From Nitrosomonadales bacterium (GTDB lineage: Bacteria > Pseudomonadota > Gammaproteobacteria > Burkholderiales > Gallionellaceae), in contig JADKHS010000017.1 in NCBI GenBank assembly GCA_016721605.1, positions 1 to 64,000 on the forward strand: a stretch of DNA of 64,000 nucleotides. Reading direction: 5' to 3'. Both the position numbers and the translations under genes were made by a program. The notes beneath the pieces are model-generated. The model was not told where the DNA came from, did not search any database, and saw only the letters and a program-made list of their open reading frames with translations. Below are positions 18,729 through 28,334 of the stretch, one piece after another; the first letter of the stretch is position 1; each line of letters begins with the position of its first letter.

Positions 18729-21033
18729 TCACGCTGCCAACTTGCACAAGGCGTCTCGCACTCTCGCCACTACCTCTTCCCAGTCGCCAATATTGCATTG
18801 GCGGAACAAGCGCAGGGACGGATACCACGGACTATCTTCCCTCTCCAGCAGCCAGCGCCAGTCCGCCGCAAATGGCAATAGCACCCATGCTGGTTTGCCA
18901 ATAGCCCCGCAAGATGAGCAACCGATGTGTCGACACAAATCACAAGATCAAGATTGGCAATTAACGCTGTGCTGGCAAAATCCCCAATGTCTTCCGTCAA
19001 GCCGATGAAATGGAGATTGGCAAGCGGTTGTTTAGCTTGAGCCTCTCCAGAGCCTTTTTGCAGGTTAAAAAATACCACATTTTCTACAGTACCCAGTAAA
19101 TCAAGTTGGCTGAGGGAGATGGAGCGATTCAGATCGTTCTTGTTTCCAGGGCTTCCAGCCCACACCAAACCCACTTTTAATGCTGACCCTGTATGTGGCA
19201 TGCGTTTCCGCCAATCTTCAACCAAGCCTTCATCCGGGGAAAGATAAGGAACCGCCACTGGTATTTCCACCTCAGCTGTGCGGAACCTGGATGGCAGGCT
19301 GAGTAATGGACAATGGAAATCGTATTGAGGTAACGGGTCGCCTCGCAAGATGATTTCATGTATTCCTTTTACTTCTTTGAATAGGCGTTTCAGCGCAGGT
19401 TTACATTCAAATAAGATGCGCCCCCAAGCGAAGCCACTAGTGGCGCATATCGAATGAACTGTATCGCATCGCCAAAACCCTGTTCCGCATGCAAAAGTAT
19501 TGTTTTGCCGTGAAGGTCTTCGCCATTCCATAGCGGGCGCGTAAAACGTTTTCCTTCACCAGCCAGTTCTGGCGTCTTCAAACGCCACTCATATTCATCC
19601 CAGCCACGCGAAAAATTACCTATTGCGAGTAACGCCAGTGAAAGGTTCCAGTGTGCCTGAGCAAAATCGGGCCGTAAGGCAATTGCGCTTTCGTAATAAG
19701 TAACTGCTTCAGCAGGATGTCCTGTGGCTTCAAGAACCAAGCCCAAGTTGTTATATGCTTCCACATAGTTGGCGTTAAGGGCAATTGCTTGGCGATAACA
19801 TTCAGTAGCCCGTTGATGATCCCCTATGGCTTGAAACACCAATCCTAGATTGTTATGAAAATCTGGAATGGAAGGCTGAATTTGGATGGCTTGCTCAATC
19901 AATTTCAAGGCATTTTCGTGGGCACCTGACTGATAAGCGATGACCCCAGAATATTGCAACGCAACTGCGTTTTGCGGTTGTTCATGCAAAATCAAGCCAT
20001 AAATTGTGTTGGCATGAACAATATGGCCGAGCTGATGGTGCTTTAATGCGACGGATAACATCCATTGAATGTCCTCCTCGCGGGTTGCGCCGCGTGGGAT
20101 AGATGTCACAGCAATTTTTCCGCAGCAGTTCTTGTATCGTTCACCGCTACCACATGGACATGTCTCGTTTCGGCTTATCGGTTTTGAAGCTGGCGGGCTT
20201 GTCATTGCCGCTAATTGACTACGGGCATCCGAATGTGCGGGATTGTTCTCAAGGATGCGTTGAAAGATCGCCTCAGCGAAACGAAACTGTCGCAGATCCC
20301 GGTAATTTATTCCGAGCTGGAAAAACTGGATGGAATTTGTAACATTGGATGGCAGGCTATGGATAAATTTTTCCACTTCATTCGGAGCAAGGGCCATCCA
20401 TATGTTGAATAACCCGTGAAAGCCGAAAGGCTGGCGGGCTGGATAAGTGGTTTCGAAGGAAAATTTTTCTGCTTCGGATTCTGGCGCGAACCGCACTTGG
20501 TATTGCTCTTCCAGCAGGGGGCGATATTTGCGGCCAATCAGTTCATCTTCAGCCAACTCTTCATTGAATGGGATTTCCCGCGTTGCAAGTAACAATTTAC
20601 GCGACCGCAGCGAAAATCCACCGTTACCCACTCTGAATCCATCTTTATGATGACCCCACACCGCACCGATATAGTCAAAGTTTAGAAATTCATTCGTCCA
20701 TGCGTTGGGGTTAATAATGTAGCCGTCCCACTGAACAAGAAGAACAAAATCACTATCAATATAATGATGCAGTTCATGCAATATAAACATTGAATATTCC
20801 TGCCGAGAGCGGATCGGTGGTATTTCTATTGTTTCAATACCTGGAAGGGTGAAATCTCGGTTCGTCAAGAAAAGGACGCGGTCAAAGACGCATTTTTCTT
20901 TAGATTTTTTCAATGCTTCGATGGCAAGGTCATGATTGATGCAGTCCACGCAGCAAAGCGTGATAGTGATATCTTGCCCGATTTCCATCGCAAAGCCAGT
21001 TGGTTTTGAACTTGAAGAATCAATAATTTTCAT
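18729..21033 (-). CDS. Multidomain glycosyltransferase: DUF5672 - SEC-C - TPR - GT9-like, frameshifted
   Basis: Corrected length about 768 residues. Residues 25-230 resemble DUF5672 (VLFLTNRDF, ELHHYIDSDFVLLVQWDGYI, YIGAVWGHHKDGFRVGNGGF). A SEC-C zinc motif, ETCPCGSGERYKNCCG, lies near residue 297. Residues 330-480 are TPR repeats (HNNLGLVFQAIGDHQRATEC and copies). From about 500 a GT9-like domain has LHAEQGFGDAIQFIRYAPLV, VGLVWAGSPGNKND and VDTSVAHLAG, resembling TPR-linked heptosyltransferases. Frame changes occur near 19430 and 18910; the last piece, WVLLPFAADWRWLLERED, ends at 18729. Two catalytic-looking domains and a zinc motif in one chain are unusual. Presumed cytoplasmic role in polysaccharide or protein glycosylation; substrates unknown. 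Confidence 0.75.
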
Positions 21034-21354
21034 TTGAAGTTTTGGTAGTTCGCGAGTTCAAATTTGAAGTGCAATGCCTGATTTGAAGAATACCTGACTG
21101 GGTGTTTTGTATTCAATAGCACCTCTAAAAATTCAGATTTACGGGCATCCCCTTCGGAGATTGCCTGCTTAACCCGTCTCGTCACAATACGTTGTTGCCC
21201 ACAAAAAATGTTTCCTTACATATCAATTATATGCTGCGTCAACATTTTTATTCGCGCCTAGTCTTGTTTAGAACTCTTAATTTTTGGAGATGCCCTGGAG
21301 TAAACCTGTCCGCAGGAAATCGTGCCTATCGGATCAGCACATCCGTAAAATTAT
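21034..21354. other. Intergenic region between the two large glycosyltransferase genes
   Basis: About 320 bases, AT-rich, with no convincing gene. It should carry the promoter and leader of the 21033 gene. Near its left edge is a copy of a short element also found before the other large gene (see 21056-21077). I see no clear terminator. Confidence 0.4.
21056..21077 (-). repeat. Short element shared upstream of both large glycosyltransferase genes (copy 1)
   Basis: Minus strand reads ATTGCACTTCAAATTTGAAC here, 23 bases before the ATG at 21033. A near-identical 20-base run precedes the other large gene (24285-24306). The shared core is TTGCACTTC-R-AA-K-TTGAA. It could be a common leader, a recombination scar or the end of an insertion element. 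Confidence 0.5.
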
Positions 21355-24249
21355 TCAAAGGGACACGTATTTGGCGTTGCCCGGCATGGGCATGATTGCA
21401 GAATGCTCTGCATTGAACAGATAGCTCATATGTTGCTTGGTGAGCAGGTTAAGCGGGGGTGGTAGCCGATCATCATTACGTCCTTGCAGCGGGCTATGGG
21501 ACATGCCGCTTACCCCAATAATCCCGCAAATTTTATCGGCTATGTCCAATTGTGCTGGAGTCATTTCATCATTACGATGTGCCGAGTACCGGGTTTCACC
21601 ACTTAGATACATATCAATCTCGTTGGCAAGAGCAATCATCTCCACTTCGGCATCAAAAATAGTGAACCGACCGACATCCATCACCACGGCCTGATGTTTC
21701 GATGATCTAATTCCCCTTAACGTATAACCCCTGACCAGTCGCTCCACCATGTTGCGCTCGCCGCCGAGTTTATTGCACACGTCATCACTCGCGGCCTGCT
21801 TGCCTTCCGGATGTGCAGGGCAATGGCTGTATGCCGCGTGCAGCAGCCCGGCCACCACGACTTCAATCCGAAAATCATAGCGCAGGAGCACGCTGGCAGT
21901 ACCTGATAGATGGTTAATAAATGGCCGTCCACACGGGCGATATCCACCGGTTACGAGTGCCTGTGCAATGAAATAGGCATTTCCTAACAAGGCAATCTCA
22001 TCGGGTTGATAGCCGCGCTCCATGGCCATATCCAGCAAGCCTGAACGGGTCTGCTGCAACTCCTCCTTGCGCATGGCAGTGTTCCAATCCGGGCGCGGAG
22101 GGATATTTGCCCTGAGTGGATCGATGCGGCCAACATGCTTGCTCAGAAAAGTACGTAATACGCCAAAGGAACGCTGATCGTTGCAAATGCCCCATTTTTT
22201 TGCAAAATGCAGAATGCATTGTTCGCCTGCTTCACGCGACCAGCGCAACCTGAAAATGGAAAGATCCCCTAGCAGAAAATCGGCGAAAGCAATGTAGTTC
22301 ACGCGCGATGCAGGTTCCATGTAAGTAGCGTAACCCCGCCGCTTAGCCACAAGTGAAACATCGACATGATCGTTGACAGAGATGATTTCGTCGTCGAGCA
22401 GACCATGCTCCTGCAGGAGTCGGGTGCGAACCAACATGCAGTGGTATTCAGCAAAATCGCAGGGTTTTCTGAAAAGCTGTTCATGCACGTCCTCAGGCCG
22501 ACAATTAACGAGCTGATGTTCCTCTTCCATGACCAATCCATCACTGGAGACGTCTGGGTAAATAATAAGTTTGCCACCCGCCATGTGGATTTTTGGAACA
22601 GATTTGCCGTCGCTCCAAAGAGGTACAAAGGCCCCACAATGCCAGCGCCCGCCTCATCAGCGCAAGCGACTAACTTCTCAAGCCAGCCCGATTCAACCTG
22701 AACATCGTTGTCGATGAATACGGTGTATTCAGACGATATGCGATCCAGAACTTTTGTTCTGGCTTGATTGGGCCAGAGGAACTCTTCGGCGTACACCAAT
22801 TCAATCCCGTATTGGCGAGCCAGAGTTTCAAGTTGCTCACGAATCCAGGCTGGTGAATGGCAATCCACGAAAATGAGTCGGAAAATGGGGGGCGTATTGG
22901 ACAGGATAGACTTCAAGGCTTGGATTGTCAGACTGTAACGCTCCCGTATCGTCATGACGATCGTAACGCGAGAGTTGCGGTCGGCATTTGTCATGTAGGG
23001 TTCTTGATTTGGCCGGATAGCTCCACAACATTCTTTGAAGCGATGTCCACTACCGCATGGGCACGGCGCCAGTCGGCTAACGCCTGCAGCGGGCGGCTGG
23101 ACGGGAAGTGTTGCTCGAGCAGTTACAGGCAGGCGTCGGGCGAGAGCATCGGCAGCAGCCCGAAATGTCGGATTGATTCCCGCTTGCCGGGCAAATTCAA
23201 GTGCATCTTCGTATTTATGGGAGGCCTCTAGAATGAGCGCCATGGTCATGCTAAATTCGCCGACTGATGGATTGATTTCGATTGCCCATCGGGCCAATAT
23301 TTCTGCCGTATCCAACTGACCATCATTCAAGTCTAATCGGGCGAGTCCATGCAAGGCACTTGGGTCATCGGGGTACGTTTCAAGCGTTTTATTGAACAAG
23401 GTGCGGGAAAGTGCAACATTCCCTTCATGGAAGGCGCGAATTGCCCCCGTGCACATCTCCGTGAGGCTTGCGGGTGTGATAGGAAGATGCTTTGGCCCAT
23501 TTGGCGCGCAACAGATTTTCCGAACGTAGAGTGCGGGATCTATCCCGGTTTGCTCCAGGCCCCGTACCTGAGGTACCCAAGTCGGGCCGATAGTTGAATC
23601 CCACCACTGGAACAAATGCAAAATCGCAGTGCTCTGCAATTTGATGCAGAAAATCGCGATCCTCACAAATTTCAAATGTTTCATCAAAACAGCAGCCCAA
23701 TTCAATGATTTTGCGGCGGATAATTGCTGCCTGCCAGTAAAACAAAGGTCCGTAGTACATCATTGCGCGGTTAAACGGACTACCAAACAATTTTGTGACG
23801 TTCCCATTCGCATCAAGCATTCTGGCCTTACCGTAAACCAGCAGCGTTTCAGGATGTTCACGGGCGGCGCTCAGCATTGCCGAGAGGAAGTCAAAATCGT
23901 AAGTATCGTCATCATCCAAAAAACAAAACCACTCGCCCTGCACGGCTTGCAATCCTTCGTTGGCGGCATGCGGTCGAGGCAATTGGCAATGGCCGCCGAC
24001 GATTCGGATCGAATGGCCAGTCTGCCACGCTACAGCCGGCAGTGTCGGGTGATTTCCGCCGGTTGCATCAACAACGATTACTTCAACGTTCGGATAATCC
24101 TGCCGTGCGATTGATTCCAGCGCCACGCGAAGCTCCGGCCGTCCCATGCTGCGCACAATGACGGAGACGAGTGGTAGGGTTGGCTGATTGCCAGGATGTA
24201 CTGCAAGAGTTTCCTGTGAAAAATGGGTTGGGGAAAAGATGGGGGACAT
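21355..24249 (-). CDS. Giant glycosyltransferase: GT2 - TPR-like - SEC-C - GT2 - DUF6817/HD-like, frameshifted
   Basis: Corrected length about 965 residues from ATG 24249 (MSPIFSPTHFSQ). Residues 25-250: GT2 domain with PLVSVIVRSMGRPELRVALE, EWFCFLDDDDTYD and CEDRDFLHQIAEHCDF. Residues 260-380: TPR-like helices (GLARLDLNDGQLDTAEILAR). Near 396: SEC-C motif APCPCGSGHRFKECCG. Residues 430-665: second GT2 with RVTIVMTIRERYSLTIQALK and YTVFIDNDVQVESGWLEKLV. From about 760: INHLSGTASVLLRYD and VVVAGLLHAAYSHCPAHP, an HD-like DUF6817 segment. Frame shifts lie near 23475 and 22620. The parts are familiar but I know no characterised protein with this order. It could be a modular polymerase adding two sugars alternately; this is inference. 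Confidence 0.75.
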
Positions 24250-24284
24250 GGACTTAAGTTTACCAGGATAGTTATGGGCACTGG

Positions 24285-24306
24285 CGGATTCAACTTCGAA
24301 GTGCAA
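24285..24306 (-). repeat. Short element shared upstream of both large glycosyltransferase genes (copy 2)
   Basis: Minus strand reads TTGCACTTCGAAGTTGAATC, about 36 bases before the ATG at 24249. It resembles copy 1 at 21056-21077 with two or three substitutions. Translated, the copies give LHFEVESA here and LHFKFELA there, so a vestige of a duplicated coding segment is another possibility. Confidence 0.5.
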
Positions 24307-24320
24307 CAGCTAATGCTGAC

Positions 24321-24866
24321 TTAGTGTGGCGCATCTCCACCCCAAATAATGCTTACCAACGAGTTCCGATAGCGATTAAGATTTACCACGTAACGCGCAG
24401 CGTTGGTATGCAGGGCTGCAATTTCTTCTTCCCGCAAGCTGCGCAACACCTTGCCGGGCGATCCTACCACCAGTGAATTGTCCGGGATTATTTTGCCTTC
24501 TGTAATCAGCGTGTTCGCGCCTATCAGGCAGTTGCGTCCGATTACAGCGTGATTAAGGATGGTGCTGTGAATACCGATCAGACTGCCATCACCGATGGTG
24601 CAACCATGGAGCATCACCAAGTGGCCGACAGTGACGTTATTGCCTATAGTGAGCGGTGCGCCAGGATCAGTGTGCAGCACTGAGCCATCCTGAATATTAC
24701 TGTTTTCACCGATGTGGATGGGTTCATTATCGCCACGTATCACCGCATTAAACCAGATGCTGACATTATTTTCGAGAATGACCGAGCCGATGACGCTGGC
24801 ATTGGGCGCGATAAAATGCTGTTGCCCGCGTAATTCCGGTGTGCGGTCTGATAGGGTATAAAGCAT
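24321..24866 (-). CDS. Gamma carbonic anhydrase family protein (YrdA/PaaY-like)
   Basis: Left-handed beta-helix protein of 181 residues with hexapeptide repeats throughout (SVIGSVILENNVSIWFNAVI, GSLIGIHSTILNHAVIGRN). The metal-binding histidines are in VTVGHLVMLHGC, with a third in the VLHTD strand. It may be a zinc enzyme hydrating CO2, though many YrdA homologues show no proven activity. It is the last gene of the exbB-to-adk operon on the minus strand, three bases after the preceding stop. Confidence 0.85.
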   Translation of the reverse strand: MLYTLSDRTPELRGQQHFIAPNASVIGSVILENNVSIWFNAVIRGDNEPIHIGENSNIQDGSVLHTDPGAPLTIGNNVTVGHLVMLHGCTIGDGSLIGIHSTILNHAVIGRNCLIGANTLITEGKIIPDNSLVVGSPGKVLRSLREEEIAALHTNAARYVVNLNRYRNSLVSIIWGGDAPH

Positions 24867-24869
24867 AAA

Positions 24870-25271
24870 TCAGCCGAGCGCCGCTACACCGGCTTGCGCG
24901 ATCTGCCCGTCCTCAAACGAGCGTACGCCGCTGATGCCAAGTCCGCCAATGATCTGGTTGTCATGCATGAGCGGCACCCCGCCTTCGGAAGGGAGGACAC
25001 CCGGCAGGGCGAGATGAATCAAACGACCGCCCATTATCGCGTCTTCGGTAACCTTGGTCGGCCGTTGAAAGGCAACTGCTGCCCGGGCTTTCTGGGTGGC
25101 GATTTCCACGCTGCCAAACTGGGTGTCGTGATTGCGTTGAAGATAGAGCAGATGGCCACCGTCATCCACGATGGCGATCACGACCCGCCAGGAATTGCGC
25201 AGTGCCTCGGCCTCGGCCGCTATAGCAATTTTTTTAGCATCGTCAAGTGTAAGGATAGGTTTGTTGATCAT
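24870..25271 (-). CDS. GlcG/HbpS family heme-binding protein (DUF336)
   Basis: Single-domain protein of 133 residues: LTLDDAKKIAIAAEAEALRN, VVIAIVDDGGHLLYLQR, and IIGGLGISGVRSFEDGQIA near the end. Family members bind heme or a small organic ligand; the cellular role is mostly unknown. No signal peptide, so cytoplasmic. Its ATG at 25271 overlaps the adk stop (ATGA), showing translational coupling. Confidence 0.85.
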   Translation of the reverse strand: MINKPILTLDDAKKIAIAAEAEALRNSWRVVIAIVDDGGHLLYLQRNHDTQFGSVEIATQKARAAVAFQRPTKVTEDAIMGGRLIHLALPGVLPSEGGVPLMHDNQIIGGLGISGVRSFEDGQIAQAGVAALG

Positions 25272-25954
25272 GGTTGATGTGCTGCCAAAGCGTTAAATAT
25301 CCGGTCACGTATACTATCCACGCTGCCAATGCCGGGAATATTAATGCAGTGCGGCGCGCACGTACCATCGCATTTCCCCTTAGCGGATCCACTTTTCTCC
25401 CAATTTAAGTAGTACTCGACGAGCGGTTTAGTTTGTTCGTGGTAGACCTCAAGACGTTTTCTGACGGTGTCTGCGCGGTCATCCGGGCGTTGTATCAAGT
25501 CTTCACCGGTGATGTCATCCTTACCGGGTACTTTGGGTGGATTGAATATTATATGGTAGGTACGTCCCGAAGCGGGATGGGCGAGACGGCCATCCATGCG
25601 CTGGATGATGTCGCTATCTGGAACTTCGATTTCCACCACGAAGTCAATTTCAATACCGGCATCCTTGATTGCTTGGGCTTGCGGGATAGTGCGCGGAAAG
25701 CCATCCAGTAAGAAACCATTGGCACAGTCTGCTTCTTTGATGCGTTCTTTCACCAGGTTAATGATGATGTCATCAGATACCAATCCACCTGCATCCATTA
25801 TTTTTTTGGCTGCTTGTCCTAGCGGGGTATTTGCTTTGACCGCTGCACGTAGCATATCTCCGGTTGATATTTGCGGGATATTGAATTTTTCTTTAATCAG
25901 ATTGGCTTGGGTGCCTTTACCGGCGCCAGGTGCGCCTAGTAGTATAAGTTTCAT
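25268..25954 (-). CDS. adk: Adenylate kinase
   Basis: Interconverts ATP, AMP and ADP in the cytoplasm. 228 residues, long-lid form. P-loop GAPGAGKGTQ at residue 7, AMP-site STGDMLRAAV and GFPRTIPQAQA. The lid spans about 122-160 (GRLAHPASGRTYH through DRADTVRKRL) without zinc cysteines. It is slightly longer than the usual 214-218, with an insert near residue 190 (GSAKGKCDGTCAPHCINIPG) containing three cysteines. It overlaps kdsB by four bases. Confidence 0.95.
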   Translation of the reverse strand: MKLILLGAPGAGKGTQANLIKEKFNIPQISTGDMLRAAVKANTPLGQAAKKIMDAGGLVSDDIIINLVKERIKEADCANGFLLDGFPRTIPQAQAIKDAGIEIDFVVEIEVPDSDIIQRMDGRLAHPASGRTYHIIFNPPKVPGKDDITGEDLIQRPDDRADTVRKRLEVYHEQTKPLVEYYLNWEKSGSAKGKCDGTCAPHCINIPGIGSVDSIRDRIFNALAAHQP

Positions 25955-26742
25955 AATGGTGCTCCGTTTATTTGGTCGTTGATTATACGCTTGCTGTCAA
26001 ACAGCTTGCGGGTAGTGTGCAGGTCTTGTTCGGTATCTACCCCGCTGGGAGGCGCGTCTGTGCTAACGGCAACCCCAATCTTATAACCGTGCCACAGGGC
26101 ACGTAATTGTTCCAGTGCCTCAATTTGTTCGATGGCGGCGGGTGCAAGATTGCGAAAGGCGAGCAAAAAGTCGGCACGGTAGGCATAAATGCCTATGTGC
26201 CGTAATACCGTAAGATTTTCCGGTAGCGCTGTGCCGAGCGCATCGCGCGGATAAGGGATCGGCGCACGGCTAAAATACAAGGCATTGCTGTGTTTATCCA
26301 GCACCACTTTGACAATATTGGGATTGCGCATGGCTTCCCCATCCTGGGTGGGATGGCAGGCGGTAGCAATAGCGCACTCTGGATGATCGTGCAGGTGTTG
26401 TGCTACGGCACTGATCAGTGCGGGTGGCATGAGGGGTTCGTCGCCCTGTACGTTGACTACAATCGTATCATCAGGCCACCCAAGTTGTTCTACCACTTCG
26501 GCAATACGGTCGGTGCCGCTGGTGTGGTGAGCGTGGGTCAGACAGGCCTTAAAACCATATTCATGCACGGCAGCTACGATGGATTGATGATCAGTGGCAA
26601 TCCAGATTTGTTGCGCGCCGCTCTGCGCAGATTGTTCGGCAACCCGCACCACCATCGGCTTACCTCCAATCGGCAATAATGCCTTGCCCGGCAGGCGGGT
26701 AGAAGCAAAGCGTGCCGGAATGACGACATGAAAAGCGATCAT
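25951..26742 (-). CDS. kdsB: 3-deoxy-manno-octulosonate cytidylyltransferase
   Basis: Activates Kdo as CMP-Kdo for lipopolysaccharide core synthesis. 263 residues: FHVVIPARFASTRLPGKALL at the N-terminus, VNVQGDEPLMPP in the middle, then ALYFSRAPIPYPRD and HIGIYAYRADFL. Start and stop each overlap neighbours by four bases (Trm112-like gene upstream, adk downstream). Confidence 0.95.
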   Translation of the reverse strand: MIAFHVVIPARFASTRLPGKALLPIGGKPMVVRVAEQSAQSGAQQIWIATDHQSIVAAVHEYGFKACLTHAHHTSGTDRIAEVVEQLGWPDDTIVVNVQGDEPLMPPALISAVAQHLHDHPECAIATACHPTQDGEAMRNPNIVKVVLDKHSNALYFSRAPIPYPRDALGTALPENLTVLRHIGIYAYRADFLLAFRNLAPAAIEQIEALEQLRALWHGYKIGVAVSTDAPPSGVDTEQDLHTTRKLFDSKRIINDQINGAPL

Positions 26743-26926
26743 CGGAGCCGTTCGATTTCTTCCGGGGTAAGCTTGCGCGCCTCATCTGCCAGCATTACGG
26801 GAATGTCATCCTGTATGGGGAATGCCAGACGATCCGCCTTACAAATTAACTCCTGTTCGGTTTTGCGGTAAATCAGCGGGATTTGCACAACGGGCAAACC
26901 AGGATTTCAAGCAGTTTGGCGTCCAT
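26739..26926 (-). CDS. Trm112/YcaR family small protein, frameshifted
   Basis: About 62 residues. ATG 26926 gives MDAKLLEILVCPLCKS; after a one-base loss near 26876 the other frame continues with PLIYRKTEQELICKADRLAF, PIQDDIPVML and ADEARKLTPEEIERLR. The CPLC zinc-type half-motif and the ending are typical of the UPF0434 family encoded between lpxK and kdsB. In other organisms Trm112 proteins partner methyltransferases; the bacterial role is less clear. It overlaps lpxK by 20 bases and kdsB by four. Confidence 0.85.
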
Positions 26927-27899
26927 CAGGAGTAACCTTTTCTAAGATTTGTTGGGTAATCAAGGAATCCAGCTGTGCATCCACGCGCAGCACCCAGCAT
27001 TTTTCATTAGCGAATGTCGTGCATTTTACCGCATCTTTTTCCGTCATGAGTATTGCGTCTGCATCAGTGTAGTCCAGATCGGCAGGTGTAAAGCGATGAT
27101 GGTCGGGGAAAGGATGGGCTTGTACCTTCAATCCAAGACGGTTTAAATGCGCGAAAAAGCGCTGCGGGTGGCCGATCCCAGCAATGGAGTGCAGACGTTG
27201 GCCGTAAAAATCGGCAACTTGGGCAGACGTATTCGGATTGAGCAGGTTGTAAAAATTCTCACCATGTAATTGCATGCTATGTTGGCCTGTAGTGGCCATT
27301 CCCCCGTTGATGACTACGGCATCCACCTTAGTCAGGCGTGAAAGTGGTTCACGCAATGGACCGGCCGGGAGCAGGAAGCCATTGCCAAAGCGACGTATAC
27401 CATCTACTACCGCAATTTCAAAATCGCGCTGCAAACGGTAATGTTGCAGGCCGTCGTCACTAAGCACAATATCGCATTCGGGATGGGCCCGTAACAATGC
27501 GCGTGCCGCGCCAACGCGGTCACGCCCGATCCACACTGGGCACAGCTTACGTTGTGCCATCAGCACTGCTTCATCACCGACCTCATCGGGACTGCTTGAC
27601 GCATACACGGCTTGCGGGGATAGGGTGGTGCCACCGTGGCCACGGCTGATGATGCCGGGATGCCAGCCGTTATCAATTAATTGCTGCACCAGCCATAGTG
27701 TAAGCGGTGTTTTGCCGCTGCCGCCAACGGTAATATTACCCACTATGATGACAGGTATCGGCAACTTCACGCTAGTTAAAATGCCGCTACGGTAAAGCGC
27801 ACGTCGGGTTGCCGCCAACATGCGAAATATGAAACTGACAGGCAACAAGATAAGGTGTAGCGGAGTGGTGCGATACCAGCATTGCTCTAGCCACTGCAT
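26907..27899 (-). CDS. lpxK: Tetraacyldisaccharide 4'-kinase
   Basis: Phosphorylates the lipid A precursor at the 4' position at the inner membrane. 330 residues with an N-terminal membrane-binding helix (LHLILLPVSFIFRMLAATRR), a P-loop IVGNITVGGSGKTPLTLWLV near residue 50, and catalytic-region motifs DVVLSDDGLQHYRLQRD (here DIVLSDDGLQHY) and AIAGIGHPQRFF-like SIAGIGHPQRFF. Between exbD and the Trm112-like gene, the common betaproteobacterial order. Confidence 0.95.
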   Translation of the reverse strand: MQWLEQCWYRTTPLHLILLPVSFIFRMLAATRRALYRSGILTSVKLPIPVIIVGNITVGGSGKTPLTLWLVQQLIDNGWHPGIISRGHGGTTLSPQAVYASSSPDEVGDEAVLMAQRKLCPVWIGRDRVGAARALLRAHPECDIVLSDDGLQHYRLQRDFEIAVVDGIRRFGNGFLLPAGPLREPLSRLTKVDAVVINGGMATTGQHSMQLHGENFYNLLNPNTSAQVADFYGQRLHSIAGIGHPQRFFAHLNRLGLKVQAHPFPDHHRFTPADLDYTDADAILMTEKDAVKCTTFANEKCWVLRVDAQLDSLITQQILEKVTPDGRQTA

Positions 27900-27919
27900 C
27901 CGCTTAGCCTGGCCGCCCG

Positions 27920-28331
27920 TTATTTTCGGCTGGTGGTGAAGGTGATGCGGCCATAACCAGCGAGACGCGCTGCTTCCATAATGTTAATTACGGCTTGGTG
28001 CGGCGCCTTGGCATCAGCGTTAATGACGATGGTTGGATCTTTTTGTTCGCCTGCGGCTGTACGCAACGCTTGTGACATATTCTGTACGTTATTGAATGCC
28101 GTGGCCGCGTTATTGATGGCGTAGTGCTCCGAAGCGTCGACTGACACATTGATTTGCTTTGCTTGCGAAGTCGTTTCATCGCCACTGGCCTGCGGCAGAT
28201 TAATCTGTAATTCGGAAAATTTGGTATATGGTCGATACCATTAGAAAAATTATGATTACCAGGAATATATCGATCATTGGAATCAGGTTGATTTCTGGTT
28301 CCTCACGCATGCGGCCACGTTGAAAATTCAT
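27920..28331 (-). CDS. exbD: ExbD/TolR biopolymer transport protein (first copy), frameshifted
   Basis: Energy-coupling inner-membrane protein of about 137 residues. ATG 28331 gives MNFQRGRMREEPEINLIPMI and the single helix DIFLVIIIFLMVSTIY, with the proton-path aspartate in PMIDIFL. Near 28231 one base is out; the corrected frame gives FSELQINLPQASGDE and continues to GRITFTTSRK at 27920. It lies right after exbB and before lpxK. Its outer-membrane partner is unclear; no tonB is adjacent. Confidence 0.85.
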
Positions 28332-28334
28332 GGC

